Shown here: positions 1 to 8,700 of the stretch, piece after piece
Layout: every line of letters starts with the position of its first letter
Position numbering within the stretch: position 1 is the stretch's first letter
DNA from: a virus
Reading direction: 5' to 3' (one strand)
Length of the DNA: 21,654 bases
Virus record (IMG/VR): IMGVR_UViG_3300024273_000493
Location: 1-21,654 of that record
The notes under the pieces: model-generated
The model's input: only the letters and a program-made list of their open reading frames with translations
Databases searched by the model: none
What the model was told of the DNA's origin: nothing
Made by a program: the position numbers and the translations under genes

Positions 1-1455
1 TATTAAATTAAAGTTTTTTTCTAAGTGAGATATTCTATCGTTGTTAAAATTGTCAGCTTCTAGTATATCGTTTAATTCTCCTCTTTTTGAGTCTGCAATA
101 GCAAGTATTTCTTTTTTCTTAGCTAATAATTTAGTTGAAACGGCTTTTGCTCTTTTTACCTCATATTCAGTTTGATAATCTGCTTTTGACATAGCTGTTA
201 AAGAGGCATTGATAGAATTTATAACTCCATCAGCATTTTTAAACCATTGCTCTGTATTTTTTTGATCTGTTTTTAGATTAAGTTTTGATTTTTCACTAGC
301 TAATTCCGCTAGCTTTTGGGCACTACTTTTGTCAAACACTTGATTTACGCCTACAAATGCCGGCACAGGACCAGCTATACCACCTATTTTTTTAACAAGT
401 AAATCCCAATTTGTATTAGAGTCTTGATCATCAACCCAAGCAGTTAATTGAGCTGTTCTTTTTTTATCTTCTTTTTCTTGAATTATAACCTCCGCCATGT
501 TTCTTTTTATCCACTCATCTTCGGACACGTTATCTGGCTTATTTTTTAAACGATTCCAACTTGCTTTTGATACTTCAAAAGCCTTATCCCACTCTGGATT
601 ATTTTTCTTTGGCTCGTTTTTGTCTATAACTCGCGAGTAGGTAATGTTACCACTTTTACTAAAACCAACAGGTTCTTTTTTGTAGTTATCTACTTTACTT
701 TGATTATTAACAAAGTCAATAGCGTCTAAAGACGTTTGAGTTATGAACTCAGGAGATAAAACAGTAGCATCGTTAACCTCTGTTAAAACCGCTTGCTCCT
801 CTTCTGTGAGAGAAACTTTTTCGTTGTTCATTGAAGCGTTTAGTAATTCTTCTACGTTTTGACCTAGTTTATCACCTTCTCTATATATTGACTTTGTTTT
901 GTTGGCTTTGTCTTGAGAATAATCTGTGTGACCAAATAATTCTGCAATAGCTAATATCTTACCTTTGTTTGCTTCGTTGCTGGCGTCGTGCTGTTGCCAA
1001 TCCTCAGAGCCTTTTTGTCTAAAATAATACTGACCACTTGCATCATACTTGTATTCAGTAGGATCTCCATCTCTAACATATGTTTGACCTGGAGCAGCCA
1101 CCGTGGTATACTCTGGATCTATACTAGCTCTTTGCTCTGCGTCACTCAACACTTGCTCAGTGTGTACAGAATCATTTTTCTCTGACGGCTGTAAATCTCC
1201 ACTTTCCGACTCGGACTTTGTATTCTTTTCTGACTCCACACCTTGGTCCGCATTTGCAGAGTCGTTTGTCTTTCCCTCTGTCTCAGTATTTGACTCAGGT
1301 TTGTCTTTAGTCTCCTTAGAATCAACCTTAGCGTCTTCCTTGAGCTCTTCTTTAGGTTGAGAAGCTTTGTAAGCGTTTAACTTGCTATTAAAGTCTTCTT
1401 GACTAAGAGGTGGTTTTATGCTTTGTAATTCTTGTACTTTCTCTAATAAAGTCAT
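1..1455 (-). CDS. Large protein at the end of the virion gene block, 3' end cut by the window (485 residues visible); probable internal virion/ejection or tail-associated protein
   Basis: This frame is open from an ATG at 1455 to the left edge with no stop, so only the first 485 residues are seen. Residues about 25-100 are a Glu/Lys/Ser/Asp-rich low-complexity linker. A short ordered-looking stretch follows around residues 109-140, containing YVRDGDPTEYKYD and then QYYFRQKGSEDWQ. Residues about 345-365 include the hydrophobic run KIGGIAGPVPAFVG, and from about 370 onward the sequence is charged, helical and coiled-coil-like. No catalytic motif is visible. The start lies 5 bases after the preceding stop, in an A/T-only leader without Shine-Dalgarno. 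Its place after a gp14-like protein suggests a large internal virion protein (compare gp15/gp16 of T7), but that rests on position alone. The missing C-terminus could hold an enzymatic domain such as a transglycosylase. Confidence 0.75.
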   Translation of the reverse strand, partial: MTLLEKVQELQSIKPPLSQEDFNSKLNAYKASQPKEELKEDAKVDSKETKDKPESNTETEGKTNDSANADQGVESEKNTKSESESGDLQPSEKNDSVHTEQVLSDAEQRASIDPEYTTVAAPGQTYVRDGDPTEYKYDASGQYYFRQKGSEDWQQHDASNEANKGKILAIAELFGHTDYSQDKANKTKSIYREGDKLGQNVEELLNASMNNEKVSLTEEEQAVLTEVNDATVLSPEFITQTSLDAIDFVNNQSKVDNYKKEPVGFSKSGNITYSRVIDKNEPKKNNPEWDKAFEVSKASWNRLKNKPDNVSEDEWIKRNMAEVIIQEKEDKKRTAQLTAWVDDQDSNTNWDLLVKKIGGIAGPVPAFVGVNQVFDKSSAQKLAELASEKSKLNLKTDQKNTEQWFKNADGVINSINASLTAMSKADYQTEYEVKRAKAVSTKLLAKKKEILAIADSKRGELNDILEADNFNNDRISHLEKNFNLI

Positions 1456-1460
1456 TTAAT

Positions 1461-2558
1461 TTAATTTAAATTGTTATCGTCAATATACTTTTGAGCCTTC
1501 GCTTTCTTACCTTCTGCTAAATCAAACACAGCAGCGTCTTCCTCTACAAGAGGTAGTTTCATTGTTATAAATTGCTTTAAATAGTTTTTCATAAAATACT
1601 CTGCATATTTTTTTTCAAAAATTACTTTATTATCTTGTGACAAAGGTAAGTCTTCTTCGTAAGACCAAGAATGATTACCGGCATTAGCGTTTTGAACCAT
1701 TTGGTCATCTTCTTCAACGCTAGATTCTTTTCCTATAAAAACATTCCATGCAGCTATGACTTCTTGCTCAGAACTCATAAGACCTGCTACTTCTGCGTTT
1801 ATAAATGGCTTAGCTTTTATTTCAATCTTGTTTAAATCAAATTGAAGTATGTTTCTACCTTTTCCATTACCTATATCTATTATCTCGTAGTCGTAAGAAC
1901 CGTCAGTATTTTTTAATATAAACTCATCAGCTATAGCGGCTTGAGGTGTTAGTTTGCCATCTTGAGAAGATCCTTCAGCTAAAATCCCAACTTCTGTCAA
2001 TAGTTTTAACATGTTATCATTGATAGCAGGTGTTGGTGAAACAAGGTCTGTATCTGAATCTAGTAAAGCTTTTAAAGTATTGCTATTTATAACTAGAGGA
2101 GTTTCAATCATAGGTCCTGTAAAAGTTATACGTTGAGAACCATCTTCTATTAAGTCTAAATAAACGTCATAACCTTCTGTTTTAGAAAAACCAGGCTTAT
2201 TAGTCATTATAGAATTAGCAACCATAAAAACATAGTTGTTGTTAGGATCGTAGTATTCATCTTCAGTTGTAGATAATTGATCTACTAAAGACTCTACAAA
2301 AGCTAAAGACTTAGCAGGAGCGGCTTCTATTCTTATTAATTGGTCATGCTCGTATTCACAGCTCTCTCCTATACAATTGCCAGAATCTACCGCCATTTTA
2401 AGTTTAGCATATGTTTTACCAGTACCTTTATAGGCGTTGTCTAATAATCCAAACGCGGTGTCTATATTGCTAGCAACATAATTTCTATTGTAAGCTAAAG
2501 CATTACTTTGATTAGCTTGCTTTAGCGTTAAATTGTATAGTATATTTTTGTTCTCCAT
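1461..2558 (-). CDS. Hypothetical virion-block protein, 365 residues
   Basis: I do not recognise this family. The protein has no signal peptide or membrane segment. It opens with a helical, polar stretch (NLTLKQANQSNALAYNRNYV), has a Cys pair near residues 62-67 (CIGESC), and continues as a mixed acidic sequence. A charged C-terminal helix ends in AEGKKAKAQKYIDDNNLN. The acidic, soluble composition and its position between a probable ejection protein and a large partial gene fit a virion or internal-core component. It starts 10 bases after the upstream gene stops and ends 5 bases before the next start, so it is almost certainly co-transcribed and perhaps translationally coupled. The leader is A/T-only with no Shine-Dalgarno. 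An assembly chaperone is an alternative that the sequence does not exclude. Confidence 0.8.
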   Translation of the reverse strand: MENKNILYNLTLKQANQSNALAYNRNYVASNIDTAFGLLDNAYKGTGKTYAKLKMAVDSGNCIGESCEYEHDQLIRIEAAPAKSLAFVESLVDQLSTTEDEYYDPNNNYVFMVANSIMTNKPGFSKTEGYDVYLDLIEDGSQRITFTGPMIETPLVINSNTLKALLDSDTDLVSPTPAINDNMLKLLTEVGILAEGSSQDGKLTPQAAIADEFILKNTDGSYDYEIIDIGNGKGRNILQFDLNKIEIKAKPFINAEVAGLMSSEQEVIAAWNVFIGKESSVEEDDQMVQNANAGNHSWSYEEDLPLSQDNKVIFEKKYAEYFMKNYLKQFITMKLPLVEEDAAVFDLAEGKKAKAQKYIDDNNLN

Positions 2559-2568
2559 TTTTTAGTTA

Positions 2569-3237
2569 TTAACCTATTTTTCCACCTAAACCACCAGCTA
2601 TACCTGCTATAGCACCGATTCCACCTGTTATTGCAGCTGTTTGATCTGCTTGCGCTTGTGCTTCTTGACCTCTTAAAGCTGCTATTTGATTAGAAACTCT
2701 ATTCATAGCAGTTCTTTCTCTTTGTTCAGTCTGACCATAAACAAATTGTCTACCAGAAACATCCGCAGCCTGCATTCTCTGTGCCTCGCTTTTCTTTTGT
2801 TGCTGCAGAGTAGCTTCTCCTTCTGCTCTTTTAGCATTATTAGCAGCTTCTTGGCTTTCAATGTTTGCAGCTACACCTTTCTTAGATTGTAAAGCAGCTT
2901 GCGCTAAAGCAGTTGCACCACCAGCACTTGCGCCAGTAGCCATAAGCGTGTCCAACGTATTAGCTAAAGCAATATCTGTTTGCTCCATTTGTATTTCAGT
3001 AGCTTTCGTAGCTACAGTGAGTCTTTCAAAAGGATTACTTAACATATTGCTTAGACTAGTAACTCCTTCGTAAGGGTTTATTATAGCTTGCCTGTTAGCT
3101 TCCATTTGGCGAAGTTTTCCTTCTAATCTTCTTGCTTTTCTTGCTGCTGCTCTTTTAGCTTTTCTAGCGGCGCTACTTCCAAATATAGCACCTCCTATGC
3201 TAACCGCTGCGCCAATACCTGCTGCTACTACACTCAT
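2569..3237 (-). CDS. Probable internal virion / DNA-ejection protein (T7 gp14-like or P22 gp7-like architecture)
   Basis: This 222-residue protein begins with a small-residue hydrophobic helix at residues about 3-23 (VVAAGIGAAVSIGGAIFGSS). A strongly basic Ala/Arg/Lys helix follows (about 24-45). Most of the rest, to about residue 195, is Ala/Gln/Glu-rich and reads as long coiled coil. It ends in a second Gly/Ala/Ile-rich hydrophobic segment (about 200-222). Internal virion proteins of podoviruses, such as T7 gp14 and P22 gp7, are of this size. They carry similar hydrophobic and coiled-coil segments and pass into the host envelope during DNA ejection. Assignment is by architecture and position, not by a diagnostic motif. 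Only one base separates it from the cupin gene upstream, and the 365-residue gene starts 10 bases downstream. Confidence 0.72.
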   Translation of the reverse strand: MSVVAAGIGAAVSIGGAIFGSSAARKAKRAAARKARRLEGKLRQMEANRQAIINPYEGVTSLSNMLSNPFERLTVATKATEIQMEQTDIALANTLDTLMATGASAGGATALAQAALQSKKGVAANIESQEAANNAKRAEGEATLQQQKKSEAQRMQAADVSGRQFVYGQTEQRERTAMNRVSNQIAALRGQEAQAQADQTAAITGGIGAIAGIAGGLGGKIG

Positions 3238-3238
3238 A

Positions 3239-3757
3239 TTATTTATTTTTTAATTTTAATTTATCATGCATAACTTCTATACTTACAAGCGGATCATCAA
3301 AATCCTCTGCTATTATTTCTTTCATAACATCTTCAACGTTAGTTTTATCTGTAGCATGTACAGTTGTCCATAGAGTGTCTTGATGTATGTATATTAATCT
3401 TTTAGTTCCAGGTTGTGTTATGCCACTGTGAGGAGCTTTAAACTGTTCTATACCGTTCTCTGTTAACACAGATACCTTACCTTTTAATATAAAATAAGGA
3501 TGTTCTTTTTTATGTATACCAGTAGTTATCACTTGACCTTTCGGCATAAATATCTCTCTTATATAACAACCACCAGCAAATGTATGCTTTAGTGGATTTA
3601 CTTTATTAACCTCTTCGTTTTGTCCAGGAGAATTACCATCGCCATAAGAACCTGGTAAGTTTACTAGCTGCTCTTCAAATTTCATTATATTGTCTCTAAA
3701 ATGATTTATTCTTTGAAGATCTTGATTTATTTTTTTATCTATTAAAGACTGTTCCAT
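3239..3757 (-). CDS. Cupin-fold protein in the virion gene block
   Basis: This 172-residue protein has a helical N-terminus (about 1-35) and a single beta-barrel domain at about 58-138. Cupin motif 1 appears as IHKKEHPYFILKG (residues 81-93), with H82, E85 and H86 as candidate metal ligands and the terminal Gly conserved. Motif 2 is QPGTKRLIYIH (115-125) followed by LWTTVHAT with H134. The canonical HxH spacing of motif 1 is altered (H-K-K-E-H), so metal binding and catalysis are uncertain. Proteins with this fold recur among tail and internal-protein genes of environmental podoviruses, where the function is unknown. It starts 10 bases after the 642-residue gene and stops one base before the next gene. 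A structural or assembly role is as likely as an enzymatic one. Confidence 0.75.
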   Translation of the reverse strand: MEQSLIDKKINQDLQRINHFRDNIMKFEEQLVNLPGSYGDGNSPGQNEEVNKVNPLKHTFAGGCYIREIFMPKGQVITTGIHKKEHPYFILKGKVSVLTENGIEQFKAPHSGITQPGTKRLIYIHQDTLWTTVHATDKTNVEDVMKEIIAEDFDDPLVSIEVMHDKLKLKNK

Positions 3758-3767
3758 TTAATTAAAT

Positions 3768-5696
3768 TTAATACCCGTTATTCATACTGTACGTGCTTTC
3801 TACTGAAAATAAAGATTTTTCACCGCCAAAGTCTGTTGTAAGATCTGTTGACATTTTTACAGTAGAATAATAACCTTTTATACCGCTTATTTGGTTTCCA
3901 AATATAATCTCTCCGGCTGAAGCTAAAGAATCGTTTATTAAATTAGCAACATATTTGTTTTCTTTTAAATTAAAGCCAGAGTAATATCTAGGCAACGGTG
4001 GATTCGAGTTTGAAAATACAGCAGCATAATCATTACTACTTGTTTCTGCACTAAAAAACAATTCAGATACTTCAGTAAATGTAACGGGTTGTGATAAAAC
4101 TAAGTCGCCAGTGGAAACATCATATGAAACAACTGTGAGAAAACCTCCAGGTATTTGTTCGCCACTTACTTCACCACCTGCTAATATATAACCCCCTACA
4201 CTGTTCACGTCTAAAGTCATACTTGCACTATTCGTTACAATAGGAGCTAAAGCTTTTCCCTCTGTTAATATATATTCTCCTTCGTATAAACTAGAAATTT
4301 CTGCAGTGAAATCGTTGCTAATATTCCAATTACCACTTATTCCTAAAGTAGGACTTGTTTCGTCGCTAACAAAACTATCCACTTGCCAACCATTGCTTCC
4401 TTCGTAACCTATTGTTTTAAAAGATTTAGAGTTAGTAGGATTAGGATTAAAGACAAATGTAATAGAAGAAGGTTTTTCTACCCCATAAAAACTATTTCTA
4501 TTAACGCTGTTGTCATTGTGTCTCCACAGGTTTACACTTGAGTCAGTAAAAAGTAAAGGTACACTAGCAGAGAGTACTATAGAAGTATCAACAACCACCA
4601 CGCCTGTGTTAAACGACGTTGGCGTATAACTAAGAACGCTAACCGTTAATCCAGGTGGAATTAATGTTGAAGTTACTAAAGACCCAACAGGTATATCACC
4701 ATTGACAAATGTAACTGGAAACGAGGTAGATCCAAGACTATTAACTGTAGTTGAAGCAAGATCATTGTAGCTTGTTGTTTTAACAGAATAAAAATTATTT
4801 CTTAAACTAAACATTTGATCTGGTACATAACTATGAAAGCTAACCCAGCCTTTTGCTCTTTCATCAAAGACCAAAGTTGGATCTACTCTTCTTGTTGCTA
4901 TTAGTGGAGATCTACTTGTTCTACTTCGCTGTAAAGAAACAACATATTCACTTGAGTATATATCCCAAGCTCCTAATATTCTACCTTCGCCTGTTAAGCT
5001 AGTTGTTCTAACTAATTCATCTCTAAAAAAGTCTTTCATACCATAAGAAGATATCTCTTCAATGCCACCTGACAATCTTAAAACAGCGTTATTGTTTTTA
5101 TCTGAAAAATACTTATTATTACCATAAATAGCAAAGCTCTCTGGGTTTTTAGATATTCCGTATTTACCAGGATAAGGTTGAATAACACCTATAACTAAAT
5201 TACTAGCCGTAACTGTGCCTCCTCCTTCTGCTGAGTATATCGCATCTTTATCTATCAATGCTCTACTAACTTTTAACTCTTGAAAAACATTTAAGTTAGT
5301 ATCTTCTGCATAAAGTTTTTGTATCGACCCATTTGCTGGATCAGCAGATTTAGTTATATCTTCTCCTACTGAAAATACGTTTGTTTGGTTTATACCCGTC
5401 CTTGAATTAAATATACCCGAATATATTAAAGTATTAAATCTTCTAGTTCCATTAGGTTCATCTTCAACTAAATAAGCTTTAGCTCCAAAGTCAACAGATG
5501 TATTGTTGTATCCACCTCTAATTCTAGATTCTTCAATAGCCCAACTAGCGTCTCTATTTACATCAAGAACTGGTTGTCCACCAATATCCGTAGGTATTCC
5601 AAACGAACCATTCCAAATAACTTTCTCCGCGTTATTGTTTACTTTTTTTAAAAGAAAAGTATTGAAATATTTTACCTCTATTATTGAACCTGCCAT
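3768..5696 (-). CDS. Tail stabilization / propeller-type virion protein, C-terminal partner of the 1878-residue protein
   Basis: This 642-residue beta-rich protein contains landmarks that I recognise from large tail/nozzle-type proteins of environmental podoviruses. They are EESRIRGGYNNTSVDFGAKA (about 54-73), FNSRTGINQTNVFSVGEDIT (about 96-115), the blade-like VFDERAKGWVSFHSYVPDQM (about 275-294), and a closing segment with GNQISGIKGYYSTVKMSTD. Two copies of a small beta-module interrupt the core, at residues about 318-372 and 485-551. There is no signal peptide or membrane segment. It follows the 1878-residue gene by 34 bases and the cupin gene begins 10 bases after it. I infer that it builds part of the short tail or its propeller-like collar. 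In relatives this part may be fused to the preceding protein, which would explain the two adjacent genes here. Catalytic residues are not evident. Confidence 0.78.
   Translation of the reverse strand: MAGSIIEVKYFNTFLLKKVNNNAEKVIWNGSFGIPTDIGGQPVLDVNRDASWAIEESRIRGGYNNTSVDFGAKAYLVEDEPNGTRRFNTLIYSGIFNSRTGINQTNVFSVGEDITKSADPANGSIQKLYAEDTNLNVFQELKVSRALIDKDAIYSAEGGGTVTASNLVIGVIQPYPGKYGISKNPESFAIYGNNKYFSDKNNNAVLRLSGGIEEISSYGMKDFFRDELVRTTSLTGEGRILGAWDIYSSEYVVSLQRSRTSRSPLIATRRVDPTLVFDERAKGWVSFHSYVPDQMFSLRNNFYSVKTTSYNDLASTTVNSLGSTSFPVTFVNGDIPVGSLVTSTLIPPGLTVSVLSYTPTSFNTGVVVVDTSIVLSASVPLLFTDSSVNLWRHNDNSVNRNSFYGVEKPSSITFVFNPNPTNSKSFKTIGYEGSNGWQVDSFVSDETSPTLGISGNWNISNDFTAEISSLYEGEYILTEGKALAPIVTNSASMTLDVNSVGGYILAGGEVSGEQIPGGFLTVVSYDVSTGDLVLSQPVTFTEVSELFFSAETSSNDYAAVFSNSNPPLPRYYSGFNLKENKYVANLINDSLASAGEIIFGNQISGIKGYYSTVKMSTDLTTDFGGEKSLFSVESTYSMNNGY
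4044..4244 (-). repeat. Beta-module copy H in the 642-residue protein (residues about 485-551)
   Basis: The stretch reads YILAGGEVSGEQIPGGFLTV, then VVSYDVSTGDLVLSQPVTFT and a Phe-Phe strand. It shares the pattern G-x-x-VSG-x-x-IP-x-G-x-x-V, a loop, a second strand with LS, and a final hydrophobic strand with the modules in the 1878-residue protein. The repeat is at protein level; no extended DNA identity is visible. Confidence 0.5.
4581..4745 (-). repeat. Beta-module copy G in the 642-residue protein (residues about 318-372)
   Basis: The core PVGSLVTSTLIPPGLTVSVL is followed by SYTPTSFN and a strand ending LSASVPLLFTD. It lines up with copy B of the 1878-residue protein (SPGDLISGVGIPEGTTVVSF, then TPTNPSNQFN). 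This is the clearest cross-gene match of the module family. Confidence 0.55.
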
Positions 5697-5730
5697 ATTT
5701 AATTATTACTTATTTTATTTTTAAATTACT

Positions 5731-8700
5731 CTATATTATACTAAAGTTGAATTGAGACACATTGTCGGATCTAACGGCTTGATTACAAAATAAAGTAGGT
5801 GTGGCTAATACACCACCACCACAGCCATTAAAACATTGTTCATTGTTTTGCAATTGCGCTTGAACTCCTCTCGTGACTCCTAAAGGAGTAAGCTCAGGTT
5901 CGCTATTAACGTTATATGGTTGATCTGTAAACGGCGGCGCCCAGCCAGCGTAACTAACTCTGTCCAACACCCAAGAAGAAGCTAGCCACTGACTGTAACT
6001 ATACATACCCCATAAATCTTGTAAAGCCTGATAGTCATCACCAGGAGCAAAATACCAAGGACTAAGATTTGCGTTAAAGGCACCATGATAGCTGTAAGCA
6101 TATTGTGGAAACGTGCCATTTGGATCTAACACATATGGTGCTGAGGCGCTATTTGATGGCAAGCTTGTATCGTAGTAGAATTTTTTTTGTGGCGCAGAAA
6201 AGGGTGGGTTGGATATGTAAATATTTTTAACTCTAGGAGTTCTAGCGCCAACATCATTTCTTAAACCTTGATCTGGCCAACCATTTCCAGGAACATAAAC
6301 ACCACCATTCTCTTCTGCGTTTATATCTACAAATAACTTCTCACACCCACTCAACTCTCCTGCAAGGTTTTCGTAGGTCCATCTTTTTCCATCAGTACTT
6401 ACGTCTGTTACCTTTATTAAGCTATTTATTAAAGGGGGTTGCTCCCAGCTTGCTGCTTCTGGGAATAAGCTAAGATCTTGGAATTGAACTTTGTGACCAA
6501 CCGAACCTAGTGGAGTGTTTTTAGGTATTGTTATTGTATTAGAATTATTTTCTACTATTCCTGTAGAATAATCCACTAAATCTAGGCTTGGAGAAATTCT
6601 AGGTGCGCAACATGAATCCATGCCTGGTGCATTGTTTTGAAAAAATCCAGCTGCATACAGGTACCAACCTACGTCAGAACTACCAGCCCCAGGAGTGTCG
6701 GCTTTAATACGTATTAAAGTAGAAGGAAAATAATGCCACATAGTATTACCCCCCGAGTCGCGTAAACAGTTATTACCACAAACGTCTGGATCACCGTTTT
6801 GAACGTACCAATTGTTTGGACCCCGCCCAAATTGGTTGAAGGGATTGTTTCCATCTCCAATAGCGTTAAGCTCTAAAGCATCTGATTCTTGAAGTTTATT
6901 CCAAATATTATCTCTTCCTAGCTCAAGCCTCATGTCTATTTCAAATTGTTGAAACACTATGGTTCCAGCATCTTGAACAGCTAAAGTAACTATATACAAA
7001 GCAGCGGGCAACCCTGGATTTTGTGCAAATTTATTGAAAAGTTTTCCTGCAATTTGCCCTTGAAGAGATCCGCTTGACGATAATTCAAATATAGGATCTC
7101 CATTAAATAAAGCAAAATCCCCCGCGGCATTACCTATTCTTTGATCCCACACCTTTGTTCCTGCAAACTGACCGTTTTGATCTACAAACTCAACGTCTAA
7201 TTTAGATAGCGGTTGACCAGAGCTTCCTAAAACCTGATTAGCAGCTCCATTATTAGCGTATACTTGTGCTATAAGAGGTTTCGATTTTACTGTTCTAATT
7301 GGAACACTAGCTGGTATCTGGCTAGGTGGATTTGCACCTGGTCCATAATCTGTTTGATTCTGTGGAGAGTCTCCGTCAAAAGCTTCAATTAAAAAGAACT
7401 CAGGGCTCTCATTTCCTAAATTTGCAGTTCTAGTGACTATATTATCTTGACCATCTATTCTTATTTTAAAATTAAAAGTAAATTGTCTAGCAGGTTGATT
7501 GTTTCCATAATAAACATTGCCCCAGTAGTTAAGCACGTTATTAACACTTGGCACCGAATTCACCGAAGTTGTTTGTATTTGCCAAGGACCACCGCCAGTG
7601 TTAAATCCAGTGTCTATCAGTCTAAAGTAATCGTATTGAGTATTATCACCATTAACATTTAGAGGCGGGTTATTGTTGTCAAAAATACTATCTATTTCAA
7701 CAAAATCAGGATCAGGGGCACCAGTAACTGGATCGAGTCTATTTGGGTTGAGTGTTATTGTAACACCAAAGTTATCTACGACTCTAAAGCCATTACCATT
7801 TAATATAAATCCGTCTTGAGCTAAACCTTCTGTGAAATCACTAGGATTCCAAGTTATATTTGAACCTCCTGGTTGTGATTGATTGTTTAGTATAGAATCA
7901 TTAAGATCTGATACTACTCCAGAAGTAGAAGTTTCCCAGAATATATCAATTGCACTCTCAGTTGCTTCTGTTTCATAAACAGCTAAGTACTGTATTCCTG
8001 GAGTATCTAAAGCAAAAGCGGGTATTGAAGTGGTTCCTCCAGTTGGCGTAAACACTAGTTCAACTCCTGGTGTTAATGTAATTGTTCTAGTAAATCCGTC
8101 TTTTCCTTGTAAGGTTATGTCCATAACTCCAGCTGCAGGTATAGCTCCACCTCCAACAGCTGTGTTAGACAAAATGTAAGTGTCATCTGGAATACCTTGA
8201 CCTGAGACTAAAGCATTTATTAAAGAGGAAGTAGCAGGGTTATTAGACACGTTTGACACTGAAAACGAGTTTGAGGTTATTGGTGCTGTGTCACCTGGGT
8301 TTGCACCTATAATTTCTCCAGATGAAGGACTAAAGTTTGTATTTGCTAATTGTCCTATTTGAGATACCGTAGATATTCTAGCTACTAACGGATTAGACTC
8401 TAAAGAATAAAACTGAGGAAATAAATTTGGTTGCTTAGGATTTGATGGATCGAAATCAAACAAATCATTAAGCGTCGATATAACAGTAACGGTATCTGTA
8501 GATGTTCCTGGATAATACTGAACATTTGTTTCACCTGAAGTAATAGGGTTTGTTGGAATCACGTTTTGGACTCTACCAAACAACTGTATTGAACTTCTAA
8601 ACTGTCTTTGATCAGGACCTACTTCCGTTAAATCTCTAGGTATTTTATTTATATTATCGTTTATAAGAACAGCGTGAGAAGTTTGCCCTACTTCCAATGT

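Noticed and set aside
988-1360. Two overlapping plus-strand frames of 65 and 85 residues, the second Ser/Phe/Leu-rich
   Set aside because: They are antisense to the acidic linker of the left-edge gene, whose Glu/Lys/Ser codons read as Phe/Leu/Ser on the other strand.
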